Numbered from the stretch's first letter, positions 24,853 through 33,282 are shown. The stretch is DNA of 33,351 bases from Hyphomicrobiales bacterium (GCA_011087605.1 JAALLE010000040.1:1-33351), one strand, 5' to 3'. Notes: generated by a model not told the origin, from the letters alone. Numbers and translations: made by a program.

Positions 24853-26214
24853 ATGACCAACACCAGCAAAAATAACGGTGGCGAGCGTTTCACCGGTCAT
24901 GGTTCGGAATGGCGTGACTCAAAATTGTCCAGCGAAGACGCGACGGTTGCGACATCCTGGGTAGAACAAAAGATCGACAAGCGGTCAATGCTAACCAACA
25001 AGGACCGCGTGGAAGATGTGCGCGATGTCATGTGGCAGCTGGAGAAAGAGGGGGAAATCGTTGTCCACCGGGTTTCGGAAGAGCATGCGCCGGTGGATGT
25101 GAAAACACTCTACGGCTGGACCAAGCGTATTCCCACCACACAGCTTTGGCACCACAAGTCCTGCGGCCAATGCGGCAATATTCCCGGCTACCCGGCATCA
25201 TTGCTGTGGTTGATGAATGAGCTCGACATAAAATATCTCGACGAAACCGACCAGACTTCTTGCACGGCCTGGAACTATCATGGATCGGGTATTGGCAATC
25301 TGGAATCTCTTGCTGCGGTTTTCTTGCGCAACTTTCATCAAGCCTATGTGGCCGCCAAAGCGGAAGGCCTTCCGGAGGGATATTATTATCCGCTGGTACA
25401 TTGCGGAACATCGTTCGGCAATTACAAGGAGGTGCGTGGATACCTGCTGCACTCGGCTGAACTGCGCGAGAGAGTGAAGAAGATCCTCGGCAAGCTGGAT
25501 CGGCTTGTCGATGGCAAACTGCTTATCCCCGAGGAAGTCGTGCACTATTCAGAGTGGGTGCATGTGATGCGCGACCGGATCGCCAACCGTCAGGAAATCG
25601 ACTGTTCGAACATCCACTCAACAATTCATCCGGCCTGCCACGTTTACAAAATGGTGCCACAGGATGCGATCTATGATGACAATATTCTGGAAGGCAATCG
25701 GGTGGCCGTATCGACGGGCATCATGGAAGCGCTCGGAACGCAGGTGATCGACTATTCCACCTGGTATGATTGCTGCGGATTTGGATTCAGACACATTATT
25801 TCCGAGCGTGAATTTACCCGCTCCTTCGCTATCGATCGCAAAATTCGGGTCGCGATCGAGGAGGCGCAGTCCGATGTGATGATCGGCCATGACACCGGCT
25901 GTATCACAACGCTCGACAAGAACCAGTGGATTGGCAAGGCAGAGGGCAAGGAAGTCGACTTGCCGGTGCTGGCGGACTGCCAGTTTGCGGCACTTGCCTG
26001 CGGGGCCCACCCTTACAAGATTGTGCAGTCCCACTGGCACGCCTCGTCAACTGAAACTCTGATGGAAAAGATGGGTATCGATTGGCAATCAAAAAAGGCT
26101 GAATTCGAAGAATATCTCAAAGTGGTTGAAGCAGGAAAACAGGAGAACCTCTACGATCCGCGCAGAATGATCACTTCAGGACCAGGCTTTAAGAAAATAG
26201 AGAACCGTACATGA
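24853..26214 (+). CDS. shdrB1: sHdrB1, HdrB-like subunit
   Basis: HdrB-like protein of 453 residues, larger than sHdrB2. Methanogen HdrB carries two CCG domains. Here the first is strongly changed (SCGQCG at 104-107, TSCTAWN with C137, HCGTS with C184). The second keeps HPACH (C262), YDCCGFG (C307, C308) and HDTGC (C350), but lacks the full CxxC. At most one noncubane cluster is therefore expected. This subunit is thought to hold the active site for sulfur oxidation in sHdr. It overlaps shdrA by ATGA. Confidence 0.92.
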   Translation: MTNTSKNNGGERFTGHGSEWRDSKLSSEDATVATSWVEQKIDKRSMLTNKDRVEDVRDVMWQLEKEGEIVVHRVSEEHAPVDVKTLYGWTKRIPTTQLWHHKSCGQCGNIPGYPASLLWLMNELDIKYLDETDQTSCTAWNYHGSGIGNLESLAAVFLRNFHQAYVAAKAEGLPEGYYYPLVHCGTSFGNYKEVRGYLLHSAELRERVKKILGKLDRLVDGKLLIPEEVVHYSEWVHVMRDRIANRQEIDCSNIHSTIHPACHVYKMVPQDAIYDDNILEGNRVAVSTGIMEALGTQVIDYSTWYDCCGFGFRHIISEREFTRSFAIDRKIRVAIEEAQSDVMIGHDTGCITTLDKNQWIGKAEGKEVDLPVLADCQFAALACGAHPYKIVQSHWHASSTETLMEKMGIDWQSKKAEFEEYLKVVEAGKQENLYDPRRMITSGPGFKKIENRT

Positions 26215-27263
26215 CGAAACCCATACTGATCGTTGGCGGTGGGCCTGCCGGCCTTGCCGCAGCTCATTCGCTGGCCGCAATTGGCCAAAAGAGCATCCTG
26301 GTTGAAAAGGAAGATATCCTTGGGGGAGCACCCATCCTTTCAGGATATGCAAAATTGGTGCCGACGGGAGAATGGGCCAAGGATGCCATTGGCGGCATGG
26401 TGGAGCGGGTTAAAAACAACAAGCTGATTACCGTCAAAACCGGGACCAAGGTTCAGAGTTTCACCGGCGAGCCGGGAAACTTCAAGGCGGAGCTTTCTGA
26501 TGGAAAGCCGGTCGAAGCTGCTTCGGCCATTCTGTGCACCGGCTTCACTCATTTCGATTCGGTCAACAAGCCCGAATGGGGATTTGGCACCTATGACGAT
26601 GTGGTGACGACAACCCAGGTTGAACAGATGATCTCCTCTGGCCAGGGAGTTCGTTGCCCATCGGATGGCCGCACGCCAAAGCGCGTTGCAATTCTGTTGT
26701 GCGTCGGGTCGCGTGACCGGCAGATTGGTCGAGAATGGTGCTCAAAAATCTGTTGCACCGTATCCGCCAATCTGGCGATGGAGATCCGCGAAGAATTGCC
26801 GGATTGCCATGTCTACATCTACTATATGGATATCCGTACCTATGGTCTCTATGAGACCGGTTACTACTGGCGCAGCCAGGAAGAATTCAAGGTCAAATAT
26901 ATCAAGGCGCGTATCGCGGAAGTAACCTCGGATGGCGAAAAGGTCATCGTCAAGGGCGAGGATACCCTCGTCAAACGACCGATCACCATTCCGTTCGACA
27001 TGGTTGTCCATGCCATTGGCATGGACCCCAACGTAGATAATCTGCTGTTGTCGGAGTTATTTAATGTTGACCTTGAACCCCACGGATTTATCGGCAAAGG
27101 CAATACATATGGAGACCTCGGCGCGACTTCGCGGCCCGGTGTTTACGTTGCGGGTTCGGCGACCGGGCCAGAAACCATAGATGATTCGATTGCCCAGGCC
27201 CATGGCGCGGCAATGAGCGCCTATGCCTTCGCTAACGATTCTTCAATTGTGGCAGCTGAATAG
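26211..27263 (+). CDS. shdrA: sHdrA, FAD subunit of the sHdr complex
   Basis: Flavoprotein of 350 residues with an N-terminal GGGPAGLAAA FAD fold (residues 9-18), an internal iron-sulfur motif (C164 in CVGSRD, then C177, C181 and C182) and GVYVAGSATGPETI near the end. It is shorter than methanogen HdrA because the extra ferredoxin domains are absent, as normal for sHdrA. The start overlaps the shdrB1 stop. It forms the dimeric core of the complex. Confidence 0.94.
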   Translation: MTKPILIVGGGPAGLAAAHSLAAIGQKSILVEKEDILGGAPILSGYAKLVPTGEWAKDAIGGMVERVKNNKLITVKTGTKVQSFTGEPGNFKAELSDGKPVEAASAILCTGFTHFDSVNKPEWGFGTYDDVVTTTQVEQMISSGQGVRCPSDGRTPKRVAILLCVGSRDRQIGREWCSKICCTVSANLAMEIREELPDCHVYIYYMDIRTYGLYETGYYWRSQEEFKVKYIKARIAEVTSDGEKVIVKGEDTLVKRPITIPFDMVVHAIGMDPNVDNLLLSELFNVDLEPHGFIGKGNTYGDLGATSRPGVYVAGSATGPETIDDSIAQAHGAAMSAYAFANDSSIVAAE

Positions 27264-27271
27264 GCATTGAC

Positions 27272-28135
27272 GTGGCGACACTCCTCAAAAGGTTTGGTGG
27301 AAATACCGATGTCCCGGAAAGGGTGCAGCTGGAACTCAGCGGTTCGGTGCTGAGTAATGCCTTCCAGTCGCTGATCACGACCTGCGATGAGTTTGGCGGC
27401 ATTGAAAGATTTGCCCAGGCAGTGTCGCTGAAGTCCACCTTGTTCAAAGACGCATTGGCTGACAACAAGGTGCAAGATCTGGATCTGGAAGCATTGATGG
27501 GTCTTTGCACATTCATGTCGACCGTCAGGCGACGGATTGCTCCCTATCTGGATAGTGACGGATTGACCCGCATCAGGTCCGCCCTGGTGCTGCTGCTGGA
27601 CGGGGCATCCGACACGTCAACCACAGACAGGCGATGGAAGGCGTTTTGTGACAACTTTCCAAGCGACAGACACCATCGCTGGGTGCGTGATTTCGCCGCC
27701 GAAATACTCCATGGTACAGACCCGGAACGCTATCCATTGATGGGGCGCTGGGTGTGGGACGCGGGCTCAAATACCGGAGTTGTTCGCGAGATATGGCATG
27801 GCGACAACGTCGATCACATGACAATTCCGGTGCCCGATCAATACGAAACCTATGTGGTTTTGCGTGAAGAACTTTCGCAATTCCTGACGAGCAACGGCAT
27901 TTTCCAAAACGTGCTTGAATATGTCGATCTGCTATGCGCGCGAATCTATTCCGATTACATCAATGCCCAGGGAGGCAGCTATCTGAAAGCCGATTTCACA
28001 TCCGAAGCCGATCCCATGGAACATACAAGGCGGATACTCGGCCTGGATGGCGTTAAGAACGGATCTTCAAGAACGCGCCTGAAATCCATCGACGGGGAAT
28101 CCTTTGTCCTCGATGACACCAGACTGCTTAATTAG
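27272..28135 (+). CDS. shdrH: sHdrH, conserved protein of sHdr operons
   Basis: Soluble protein of 287 residues always found between shdrA and shdrC2 in type I clusters; function unknown. It has no signal peptide and no clustered cysteines. Notable segments are GRWVWDAGSNTGVVREIW (about 156-173) and repeated helical stretches. The start is GTG, eight bases after the shdrA stop, with a weak ribosome site, which suggests coupled translation. Confidence 0.85.
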   Translation: MATLLKRFGGNTDVPERVQLELSGSVLSNAFQSLITTCDEFGGIERFAQAVSLKSTLFKDALADNKVQDLDLEALMGLCTFMSTVRRRIAPYLDSDGLTRIRSALVLLLDGASDTSTTDRRWKAFCDNFPSDRHHRWVRDFAAEILHGTDPERYPLMGRWVWDAGSNTGVVREIWHGDNVDHMTIPVPDQYETYVVLREELSQFLTSNGIFQNVLEYVDLLCARIYSDYINAQGGSYLKADFTSEADPMEHTRRILGLDGVKNGSSRTRLKSIDGESFVLDDTRLLN

Positions 28136-28147
28136 AAAGACCGCTTC

Positions 28148-28936
28148 ATGCCGATTCACGAAGAGCACCTGATCCGACCGGAAAACATCAAAACGAAGGA
28201 CAATCTCGTCATCGACGGAATTGATGTATCAGGTCACTGGAGCACATTCATCGAATCGCGGGTCGTCACCGACTATAACGAAGAAATGGAAGAGGAAATT
28301 GCAGCGCTTCCGGGCGGTGAGTTCATTCACCGCTGCTGGCAATGCGGCTCTTGCACCAATTCCTGCACGGTAAACGCCATCAATCCGGAATTTAATCCGC
28401 GCTATTGGATCTATCTGATCCGCATGGGCATGGAGAGCGAGTTACTGCGCGACAAGGACATTATCTGGCAGTGCGTATCGTGCAACAAATGCACTTATGC
28501 CTGTCCGCGCGACGTGTTCCCGGAAGGCGTCATGAAAGCGACTTCCCACTGGCTTGAACTGAAGGGTCACACCGAGAAGTCACCATCAATGCATTTCGAT
28601 GAAGTGTTTGCCGAGCAGATAATTGAAACCGGCAAGATTGAAGAAGGACGGACGATCCGAAACTTTTTCAAGCGTACAGGACAGAGCCTGACCCAGGACT
28701 GGATGATTCAGATGGTTAAAAATCTGATCAGCAATCTGCCGGTCAAGTTGCTCATATCGATGGGCTTGGCAAATGTTTTGCGACCAAAAACCCGCAACTG
28801 GGCCGCTGCTGGCGCCGCGATCAGTGAATATGCTGAAGAAAAGCAAGAGGAACAAAGAGAAGCACTTGGCCTTACCGAATTAGTGGAAATGGCGAAGCAG
28901 GAAACCGAATCGCTGGAATCCAAGGCCAATAGTTAG
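28148..28936 (+). CDS. shdrC2: sHdrC2, iron-sulfur subunit of the sHdr complex
   Basis: Second HdrC-like protein, 262 residues, with two [4Fe-4S] motifs: C63, C66, C69, C73 (CWQCGSCTNSC) and C109, C112, C115, C119 (CVSCNKCTYACP). It differs from sHdrC1 in its longer N-terminal region before the first cluster. It sits directly ahead of shdrB2, its likely partner. An amphipathic stretch around residues 190-225 lacks a true membrane span. Confidence 0.92.
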   Translation: MPIHEEHLIRPENIKTKDNLVIDGIDVSGHWSTFIESRVVTDYNEEMEEEIAALPGGEFIHRCWQCGSCTNSCTVNAINPEFNPRYWIYLIRMGMESELLRDKDIIWQCVSCNKCTYACPRDVFPEGVMKATSHWLELKGHTEKSPSMHFDEVFAEQIIETGKIEEGRTIRNFFKRTGQSLTQDWMIQMVKNLISNLPVKLLISMGLANVLRPKTRNWAAAGAAISEYAEEKQEEQREALGLTELVEMAKQETESLESKANS

Positions 28937-28947
28937 GAATTTTTGGG

Positions 28948-29883
28948 ATGTCTGAGAAAAACGAAAAATACAAAAAGGTCGCTTATTATCCTGGCTGTGC
29001 CCTTGAAGGCACCGGCCATGCCTATAACCGGTCGACCAAACAGGTTGGCAAGGCGCTCGGGCTTGAACTGGACGAAGTGAAGAACTGGAACTGCTGCGGT
29101 GCCATGGAGGTCAAAAACATCGACCCCAAGATCCAGACCTACCTTTCCTCCCGGGTACTTTCCATCGCTGCCAATGAAATGGGTCACGACGTGGTTATGG
29201 CGCCGTGCAACGGTTGTTATCACAATCTCAAAAAGGCCGAATACGATCTGGAAAAGGACGAGAAGTCGAAGGAGGTCGTTGAACGGATTTCTAAAAAGGC
29301 TGGTCACAAAACCTATGAGGCCGGTGAGGTGGAAACCATCCACGCGCTTGACTGGATCAAGGATGCGATCGGTGAAGAGGGGCTCAAGGAGCGTGTCAAA
29401 AACAATCTGAACGGCATGAAGATCGCCAACTATTATGGCTGTATGTACACAAGGCCACGACACATTTTTCCTGAAAAAGATCAAGGTCCTGGAAGCGAGT
29501 CTACGTTGGAGCCGCATTTTATGGACGATCTTCTTGAAGCCGCAGGTGCCGAAAACGTTGACTTTCCTCTCAAGACAGCTTGCTGCGGCGGGGCCCATAC
29601 ATTGTCGGACTCCGACACGTCAACAAAACTGGTCCTCAATATTCTGAAAGCGGCGGAAGCCAGCGGTGCGGAAGTCATCGCGACCGAATGTCCGACCTGT
29701 CACAGCGGTCTGGAAATGCATCAAATCCGTGCCGAGAAGAAATATGGTGAGAAGACCAACGTCAAGATTTTGTACTTCACGCAATTGCTTGGTGTGGCTC
29801 TCGGTTTGAACGCCAAACAGGTGGGAGTGCATGAAAATGTATCCCATTCGATGGAGTTCCTGAAAGAAAAGGGTCTGACATGA
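28948..29883 (+). CDS. shdrB2: sHdrB2, HdrB-like subunit with two complete CCG domains
   Basis: HdrB-like protein of 311 residues. Both CCG domains are complete: C17, C49-C50, C87-C90 (YPGC, NCCG, CNGC) and C165, C212-C213, C248-C251 (YYGC, ACCGG, CPTC). It can bind two noncubane [4Fe-4S] clusters, unlike sHdrB1. The ATG is in TTGGGATG with a moderate ribosome site 11 bases after shdrC2. It overlaps the next gene by ATGA. Confidence 0.94.
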   Translation: MSEKNEKYKKVAYYPGCALEGTGHAYNRSTKQVGKALGLELDEVKNWNCCGAMEVKNIDPKIQTYLSSRVLSIAANEMGHDVVMAPCNGCYHNLKKAEYDLEKDEKSKEVVERISKKAGHKTYEAGEVETIHALDWIKDAIGEEGLKERVKNNLNGMKIANYYGCMYTRPRHIFPEKDQGPGSESTLEPHFMDDLLEAAGAENVDFPLKTACCGGAHTLSDSDTSTKLVLNILKAAEASGAEVIATECPTCHSGLEMHQIRAEKKYGEKTNVKILYFTQLLGVALGLNAKQVGVHENVSHSMEFLKEKGLT

Positions 29884-30332
29884 TTCCTTTTTCAACCCTT
29901 TCAGAAAGACTGGATATTGCTGCCACAGAGGCGTCGGCGAGCAAGGGCGCTACGGAAATTCTTGCGATTTCCGAAACGGTTCTTGAAAACTGGGCCGAAA
30001 GCCGCCAGATGGAACCGACCACCAGGGAAACGGAGGGATTTCGGCTGTTGGCCCTGCATCGCCAAGGCTCGAAGGGCGAGCCAAGTTTTAACGCTTGCCG
30101 CGAAACTTGCCGCGAGGTTGCTTATCATTTCAACCTGATTCAGATGGAACCAGGCCATCCTGAAATCGCCAAGAGACTCCAGATGATGGGACTTGTCGCC
30201 AACCATCTTTTATTGTTTGTTAGTGGCAAGATGCAGGTTGAAAAACTTGGAGAATTTTGTTGTGCCTCCCGTCCGCTGCGGAACGAGGGAGACAGCGATC
30301 TGAATGAACTACAGGAGCACAATCATGCCTGA
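29880..30332 (+). CDS. Unnamed protein between shdrB2 and lbpA
   Basis: Soluble protein of 150 residues that I cannot assign to a family with confidence. It is mainly helical and has four cysteines in two pairs: C73 and C77 (ACRETCRE) and adjacent C127-C128 (EFCCAS). These could bind metal or carry sulfur. The start overlaps the shdrB2 stop (ATGA) and the end overlaps lbpA by eight bases, so it is coupled to both. A gene of unknown function occupies this place in related clusters. Confidence 0.8.
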   Translation: MIPFSTLSERLDIAATEASASKGATEILAISETVLENWAESRQMEPTTRETEGFRLLALHRQGSKGEPSFNACRETCREVAYHFNLIQMEPGHPEIAKRLQMMGLVANHLLLFVSGKMQVEKLGEFCCASRPLRNEGDSDLNELQEHNHA

Positions 30333-30765
30333 CGTACGCGGATGTCACCTTCCGGACGATTTGTTGTATGACGTCGAAAACCACATCTGGTTCAAGGAAA
30401 CCGGAGATGGAAAGGTTAAGCTTGGCATGACCGCAATTGCCACGGCCATGGCCGGTCAGTTGGTTGCATTTACTCCAAAGAAAGTCGGTCGTTCGGTCCG
30501 AGCTGGAAAGTCCTGCGCGACTGTGGAGTCGGGAAAATGGGTCGGCCCAGCCAAATCAGCTGCCGGCGGGGCGGTTGTTGAAGTCAATGAGGCGCTGGTC
30601 GATAAGCCGGATATGGCCAATGATGATCCTTACAATGACGGTTGGATGGTCATTATTGAACCGGAAGACTGGGACTCGGTGAAGCCTGGTCTGACGACCG
30701 GAGATTCTGTCGCTGCTCCTTACGAAGCTAAAATGGATGCCGACGGCTTTGCAGGTTGCGGATAA
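30325..30765 (+). CDS. lbpA: Lipoate-binding protein LbpA
   Basis: GcvH-like lipoyl protein of 146 residues. The lipoyl lysine is K71 in VESGKWVG, where glycine cleavage H proteins have ESvKa. Two LbpA-type cysteines lie at C7 (RGCHLPDD) and C145 (GFAGCG) outside the lipoyl domain. It carries the sulfur intermediate for sHdr. The ATG follows CAGGAG; a reading from 30304 is rejected. Last gene of the shdr operon. Confidence 0.95.
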   Translation: MPDVRGCHLPDDLLYDVENHIWFKETGDGKVKLGMTAIATAMAGQLVAFTPKKVGRSVRAGKSCATVESGKWVGPAKSAAGGAVVEVNEALVDKPDMANDDPYNDGWMVIIEPEDWDSVKPGLTTGDSVAAPYEAKMDADGFAGCG

Positions 30766-30791
30766 AGCTGACGCAGTAAGACACCTATCAA

Positions 30792-31142
30792 GTGGGCCGA
30801 GAAAAGAAAGTTACCGAAGATCTCCTGCGCAACGCCTCAGCTGCGACTCAACTGCTTGCGGCGATGTCCAATCCTTCCAGACTGATGATAATGTGTCATT
30901 TGGTTGAACGAGAACACTCCGTCACGGAACTCGAACAGATTATCGATATCAGTCAATCAGCTTTGTCTCAGCATCTGGCGATATTGAGACGACAAAGGTT
31001 GGTTAGCTCGCGGCGTGATAAGCGGTTGATTTATTACTCCATTTCGAGCAATCGCGCCGTCGCTGTAATCGAAACACTGTATGAACATTTCTGTTGCCCA
31101 GAAGGGGAAGTAGACAAGGTCACTGCCAAGAAAACGACTTAG
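30792..31142 (+). CDS. shdrR: ArsR-family repressor sHdrR
   Basis: Winged-helix regulator of 116 residues with recognition helix SQSALSQHLAILRR and wing RRDKRLIYYS. Cysteines are C35 (IMCHL), C101 and C102 (HFCCPE), matching the helix-2 and C-terminal sensor pair of sHdrR. The start is GTG, 26 bases after lbpA, so it is probably co-transcribed. It differs from SoxR at 5609 in having the CC pair and no C49 equivalent. Known sHdrR represses sox and shdr genes without thiosulfate. Confidence 0.9.
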   Translation: MGREKKVTEDLLRNASAATQLLAAMSNPSRLMIMCHLVEREHSVTELEQIIDISQSALSQHLAILRRQRLVSSRRDKRLIYYSISSNRAVAVIETLYEHFCCPEGEVDKVTAKKTT

Positions 31143-31183
31143 GCCGGCCCTGTCTTTAGTGATTGTGGTTCCGGGACAAATGT

Positions 31184-31214
31184 CAGCCGAGCAATGAAAC
31201 TTATTGGTCGGCTG
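31184..31214. terminator. Long hairpin between convergent shdrR and DUF302 genes
   Basis: CAGCCGA-g-CAAT pairs with ATTG-g-TCGGCTG around a seven-base loop, broken by one G-G mismatch. It spans the DUF302 stop codon. No clear T run follows on either strand, so termination is possible but not certain. Confidence 0.4.
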
Positions 31215-31698
31215 CTTCCAGAACAATTTCATCAAGTAGTGCGTTGACCGCAGCTAATGCTTGTTTCGACGCATCCGACCCCTGCTCGTCGAGCCTTCGG
31301 AATCCAACCCGTATCTTGCCCTCTTCATCGGAGCGCTCATAGACAAACAGAACATAGGGACAAAAAGCGATGTTTGCGGGGCCAGCTTCCATCGCTTTGC
31401 GTGACAGAACTGCGGAACAAAACTGGACCAACTCAGCCTTTTTGTAGATCTCCTTCTTGCCGCCCACGTCCTGTGACGTCCTGGCAAGCATCTCACCTAT
31501 ATAGGCTTCATAGTCGATCTTGTAGCCTCGATTGATTACTGCATCACTCAGGTCTTGTCTGACGTCGTCAAAATCTGCGGTGACAACATATTCGGTGACG
31601 TCCGAAGCGTTTGCAGTTGTTATTGTTGCTGTGGTTGTGAACGCGGATGCAACTCCAATTGCAGTAGCCGCGACTAGTCGGGTTCTCAAGGTGGCCAT
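31201..31698 (-). CDS. Periplasmic DUF302-family protein
   Basis: Protein of 165 residues with a signal peptide (cleavage near NASD, residue 33) and a DUF302 domain; typical are LVQFCSAVLSRKAME and NIAFCPYVLFVYER, each with a cysteine. Start at 31698 is set by AGGAGG; longer readings are rejected. DUF302 genes are common in sulfur oxidizers and heme or sulfur redox loci, but the biochemical role is unknown. A perfect FNR-type box lies about 70 bases upstream. Confidence 0.82.
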   Translation of the reverse strand: MATLRTRLVAATAIGVASAFTTTATITTANASDVTEYVVTADFDDVRQDLSDAVINRGYKIDYEAYIGEMLARTSQDVGGKKEIYKKAELVQFCSAVLSRKAMEAGPANIAFCPYVLFVYERSDEEGKIRVGFRRLDEQGSDASKQALAAVNALLDEIVLEAADQ

Positions 31699-31759
31699 GG
31701 TGGTTCCTCCTGTTTGAGTCCTAGTATGAACAGGATACGCCCTGTTACTCGATGATCCC

Positions 31760-31773
31760 TTGATACATATCAA
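31760..31773 (-). promoter_or_regulatory. FNR/CRP-family box upstream of the DUF302 gene
   Basis: TTGAT-ACAT-ATCAA is a perfect match to the FNR/ANR/DNR consensus TTGAT-N4-ATCAA. Its centre lies 68 bases before the DUF302 start, a workable distance for activation. It suggests control by oxygen or nitric oxide. Confidence 0.65.
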
Positions 31774-31887
31774 AAAACAAGATGTTTGAATGTTTTGTCG
31801 AAATGTTGATCGACCGGTACCTGAAATCTGCCTGGTCTCGCCGCAATAGCGCTGCTTCGGAATCGTTCCGTTTAACCGGGAACGGCG

Positions 31888-32325
31888 CTAGACGATTGGA
31901 TCAGTTGCCAAAGATTCCAGTCTTGGTCTCAGGGCGGAAAGCTCATGCCCAACGGATTGGGTTGCATCGAGGATGTCATCTACGGACCGCCCCTGGCTTG
32001 CTGAGTGGAGTGCCCACAAAATGCAGGCTCGCTTTCCACTACGACAGTAAGCCAGAATCGATCCCTCTTGCTTGTTAAGATGTTTGCTAAATGCGGCTGT
32101 TTGCTCGTCTGTAATCTGATTGGGCAAAATGGGTATTTGATCGACAACAATGCCCATAGCATCAGCAGCCTTCTTAATTTGTTCAATCGGTGGCTGATCT
32201 GGAGTTTCCCTTTCTGGCCGGGCGACGATGATGGAAGAAATTCCGAGTGCCTTGAGAACTGCGATGTCTTGGACCTTGATTTGAGGTGCGACAAACAGAT
32301 CTTCATCCAGTTTTTGTATGTTCAT
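31888..32325 (-). CDS. TIGR01244-type rhodanese/dual-specificity phosphatase-like protein
   Basis: Cytoplasmic protein of 145 residues with the phosphatase/sulfurtransferase loop YCRSGKRAC (catalytic C94) and an N-terminal segment seen in the family linked to the beta-lactamase-hydrolase-like Blh proteins (KLDEDLFVAPQI, GISSIIVARPE). It may handle persulfides. It is separated from the DUF302 gene by 189 bases. The ATG is at 32325; a GAAC-rich ribosome site is poor. Confidence 0.8.
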   Translation of the reverse strand: MNIQKLDEDLFVAPQIKVQDIAVLKALGISSIIVARPERETPDQPPIEQIKKAADAMGIVVDQIPILPNQITDEQTAAFSKHLNKQEGSILAYCRSGKRACILWALHSASQGRSVDDILDATQSVGHELSALRPRLESLATDPIV

Positions 32326-32597
32326 GATAGCGGTTCCAGTGTTTGATTAATTTAGATTTTTGATCCGTCAAATGACGTTGGCAGGGACCTGCAAGACTGG
32401 ACAACCTGTCTCATCGGACGGAACTTCGCCGGTTCGCATGTTTACTTGAAGAGACGGCAGTATGGGCTCTGGCTCGGTCGACAGGGCAGCTCATCGCTAT
32501 TCCTTTCCAACTCTCATGATGCATAATTTCAAGCATTGGTTCGGATCGGGCTGATGATTGTTAATCTGTCGATATTCATTTACACAATAAATCATAA

Positions 32598-32617
32598 ATA
32601 TTCAATAGTTTGAATAT
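32598..32617. promoter_or_regulatory. Perfect ATTC-N8-GAAT operator in a gene-free stretch
   Basis: ATATTCAA-tagt-TTGAATAT has perfect arms and fits ATTC-N8-GAAT exactly. It lies in the 507-base gap 32326-32832, which I see no complete gene in. A short open frame on the + strand (about 32609-32695) ends with a protein-like stretch (LKEAAEILEVLHRL) but has no start. The operator may serve the rhodanese-like gene 273 bases away or a decayed gene. Confidence 0.6.
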
Positions 32618-32832
32618 GAAGAAGTCAGGGTTCCCCAGTTGGAGCCGAATTTGAAGGAAGCGGCCGAGATACTGGAGGTACTGCACCGGCTCTAATGCGG
32701 ATCAGATAATCAGGATCAGAAATTGTCAGGCGCGTCGATAGAGAAGGCCAGTCTGTGATTGACCGGGGCTAAGTCACGACAATCCACATTGCAGGGACAT
32801 ATACGGCTGACCCTCCGGATCTCAGCATCTCG

Positions 32833-33282
32833 TCAAGGCATTCGCAATCTGATCATGCGGGCCTCTTCAGAGCCCGGTTTCAACAGCACGAACAGGTTGG
32901 CGAAATCGGATTGGCTGACCTCAATACTTCCAGAGACCCCAAGGTTCTGTATTATCCCGGGGATTGTCTCTGCGTGACCTACGACCAGCACCACGTCTTC
33001 TTCATGGTCGAAGCTGAGCGTATCAGTCAGGTCAGCCGTGTCGGTACGGTTTACCGAATTTAGAGACAATCCCAATTTGTCAGCGATGATCTGTCCGGTC
33101 TGTTGGGTACGTTTTGCGTCTGATGTGAATACGATATCCAACCCCACATATTGAAGCACTTCGGCCCAAGCCCGCGCCCTTGCCCTGCCTTGTTCTGTTA
33201 TCGAAGGATCGTTCCCGCTGAGTTCTTTCTCAGCGTGACGAATGAGATAAACCGCCTCCTGAGCAATTGCAGGCAGGCCCAC
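32833..33282 (-). CDS. Histidine phosphatase-family protein, start uncertain
   Basis: Protein of at least 149 residues with the RHG-type motif LIRHAEK near residue 14, FTSDAKRTQQT around 53 and a late VVGHAETIP with the second histidine, so the SixA-like phosphatase core is complete. The GTG start leaves the tail of a signal peptide (LPAIAQ before EAVYL). The frame stays open upstream through a hydrophobic stretch (YVYLSIFV) to a TAG with no ATG, GTG or TTG start. The true start may be CTG or a base may be missing. Substrate unknown. Confidence 0.75.
   Translation of the reverse strand: MGLPAIAQEAVYLIRHAEKELSGNDPSITEQGRARARAWAEVLQYVGLDIVFTSDAKRTQQTGQIIADKLGLSLNSVNRTDTADLTDTLSFDHEEDVVLVVGHAETIPGIIQNLGVSGSIEVSQSDFANLFVLLKPGSEEARMIRLRMP

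Noticed and set aside
28933-29598. A 221-codon open frame antisense to shdrB2
   Set aside because: shdrB2 has both CCG domains on the + strand; this is a shadow frame.
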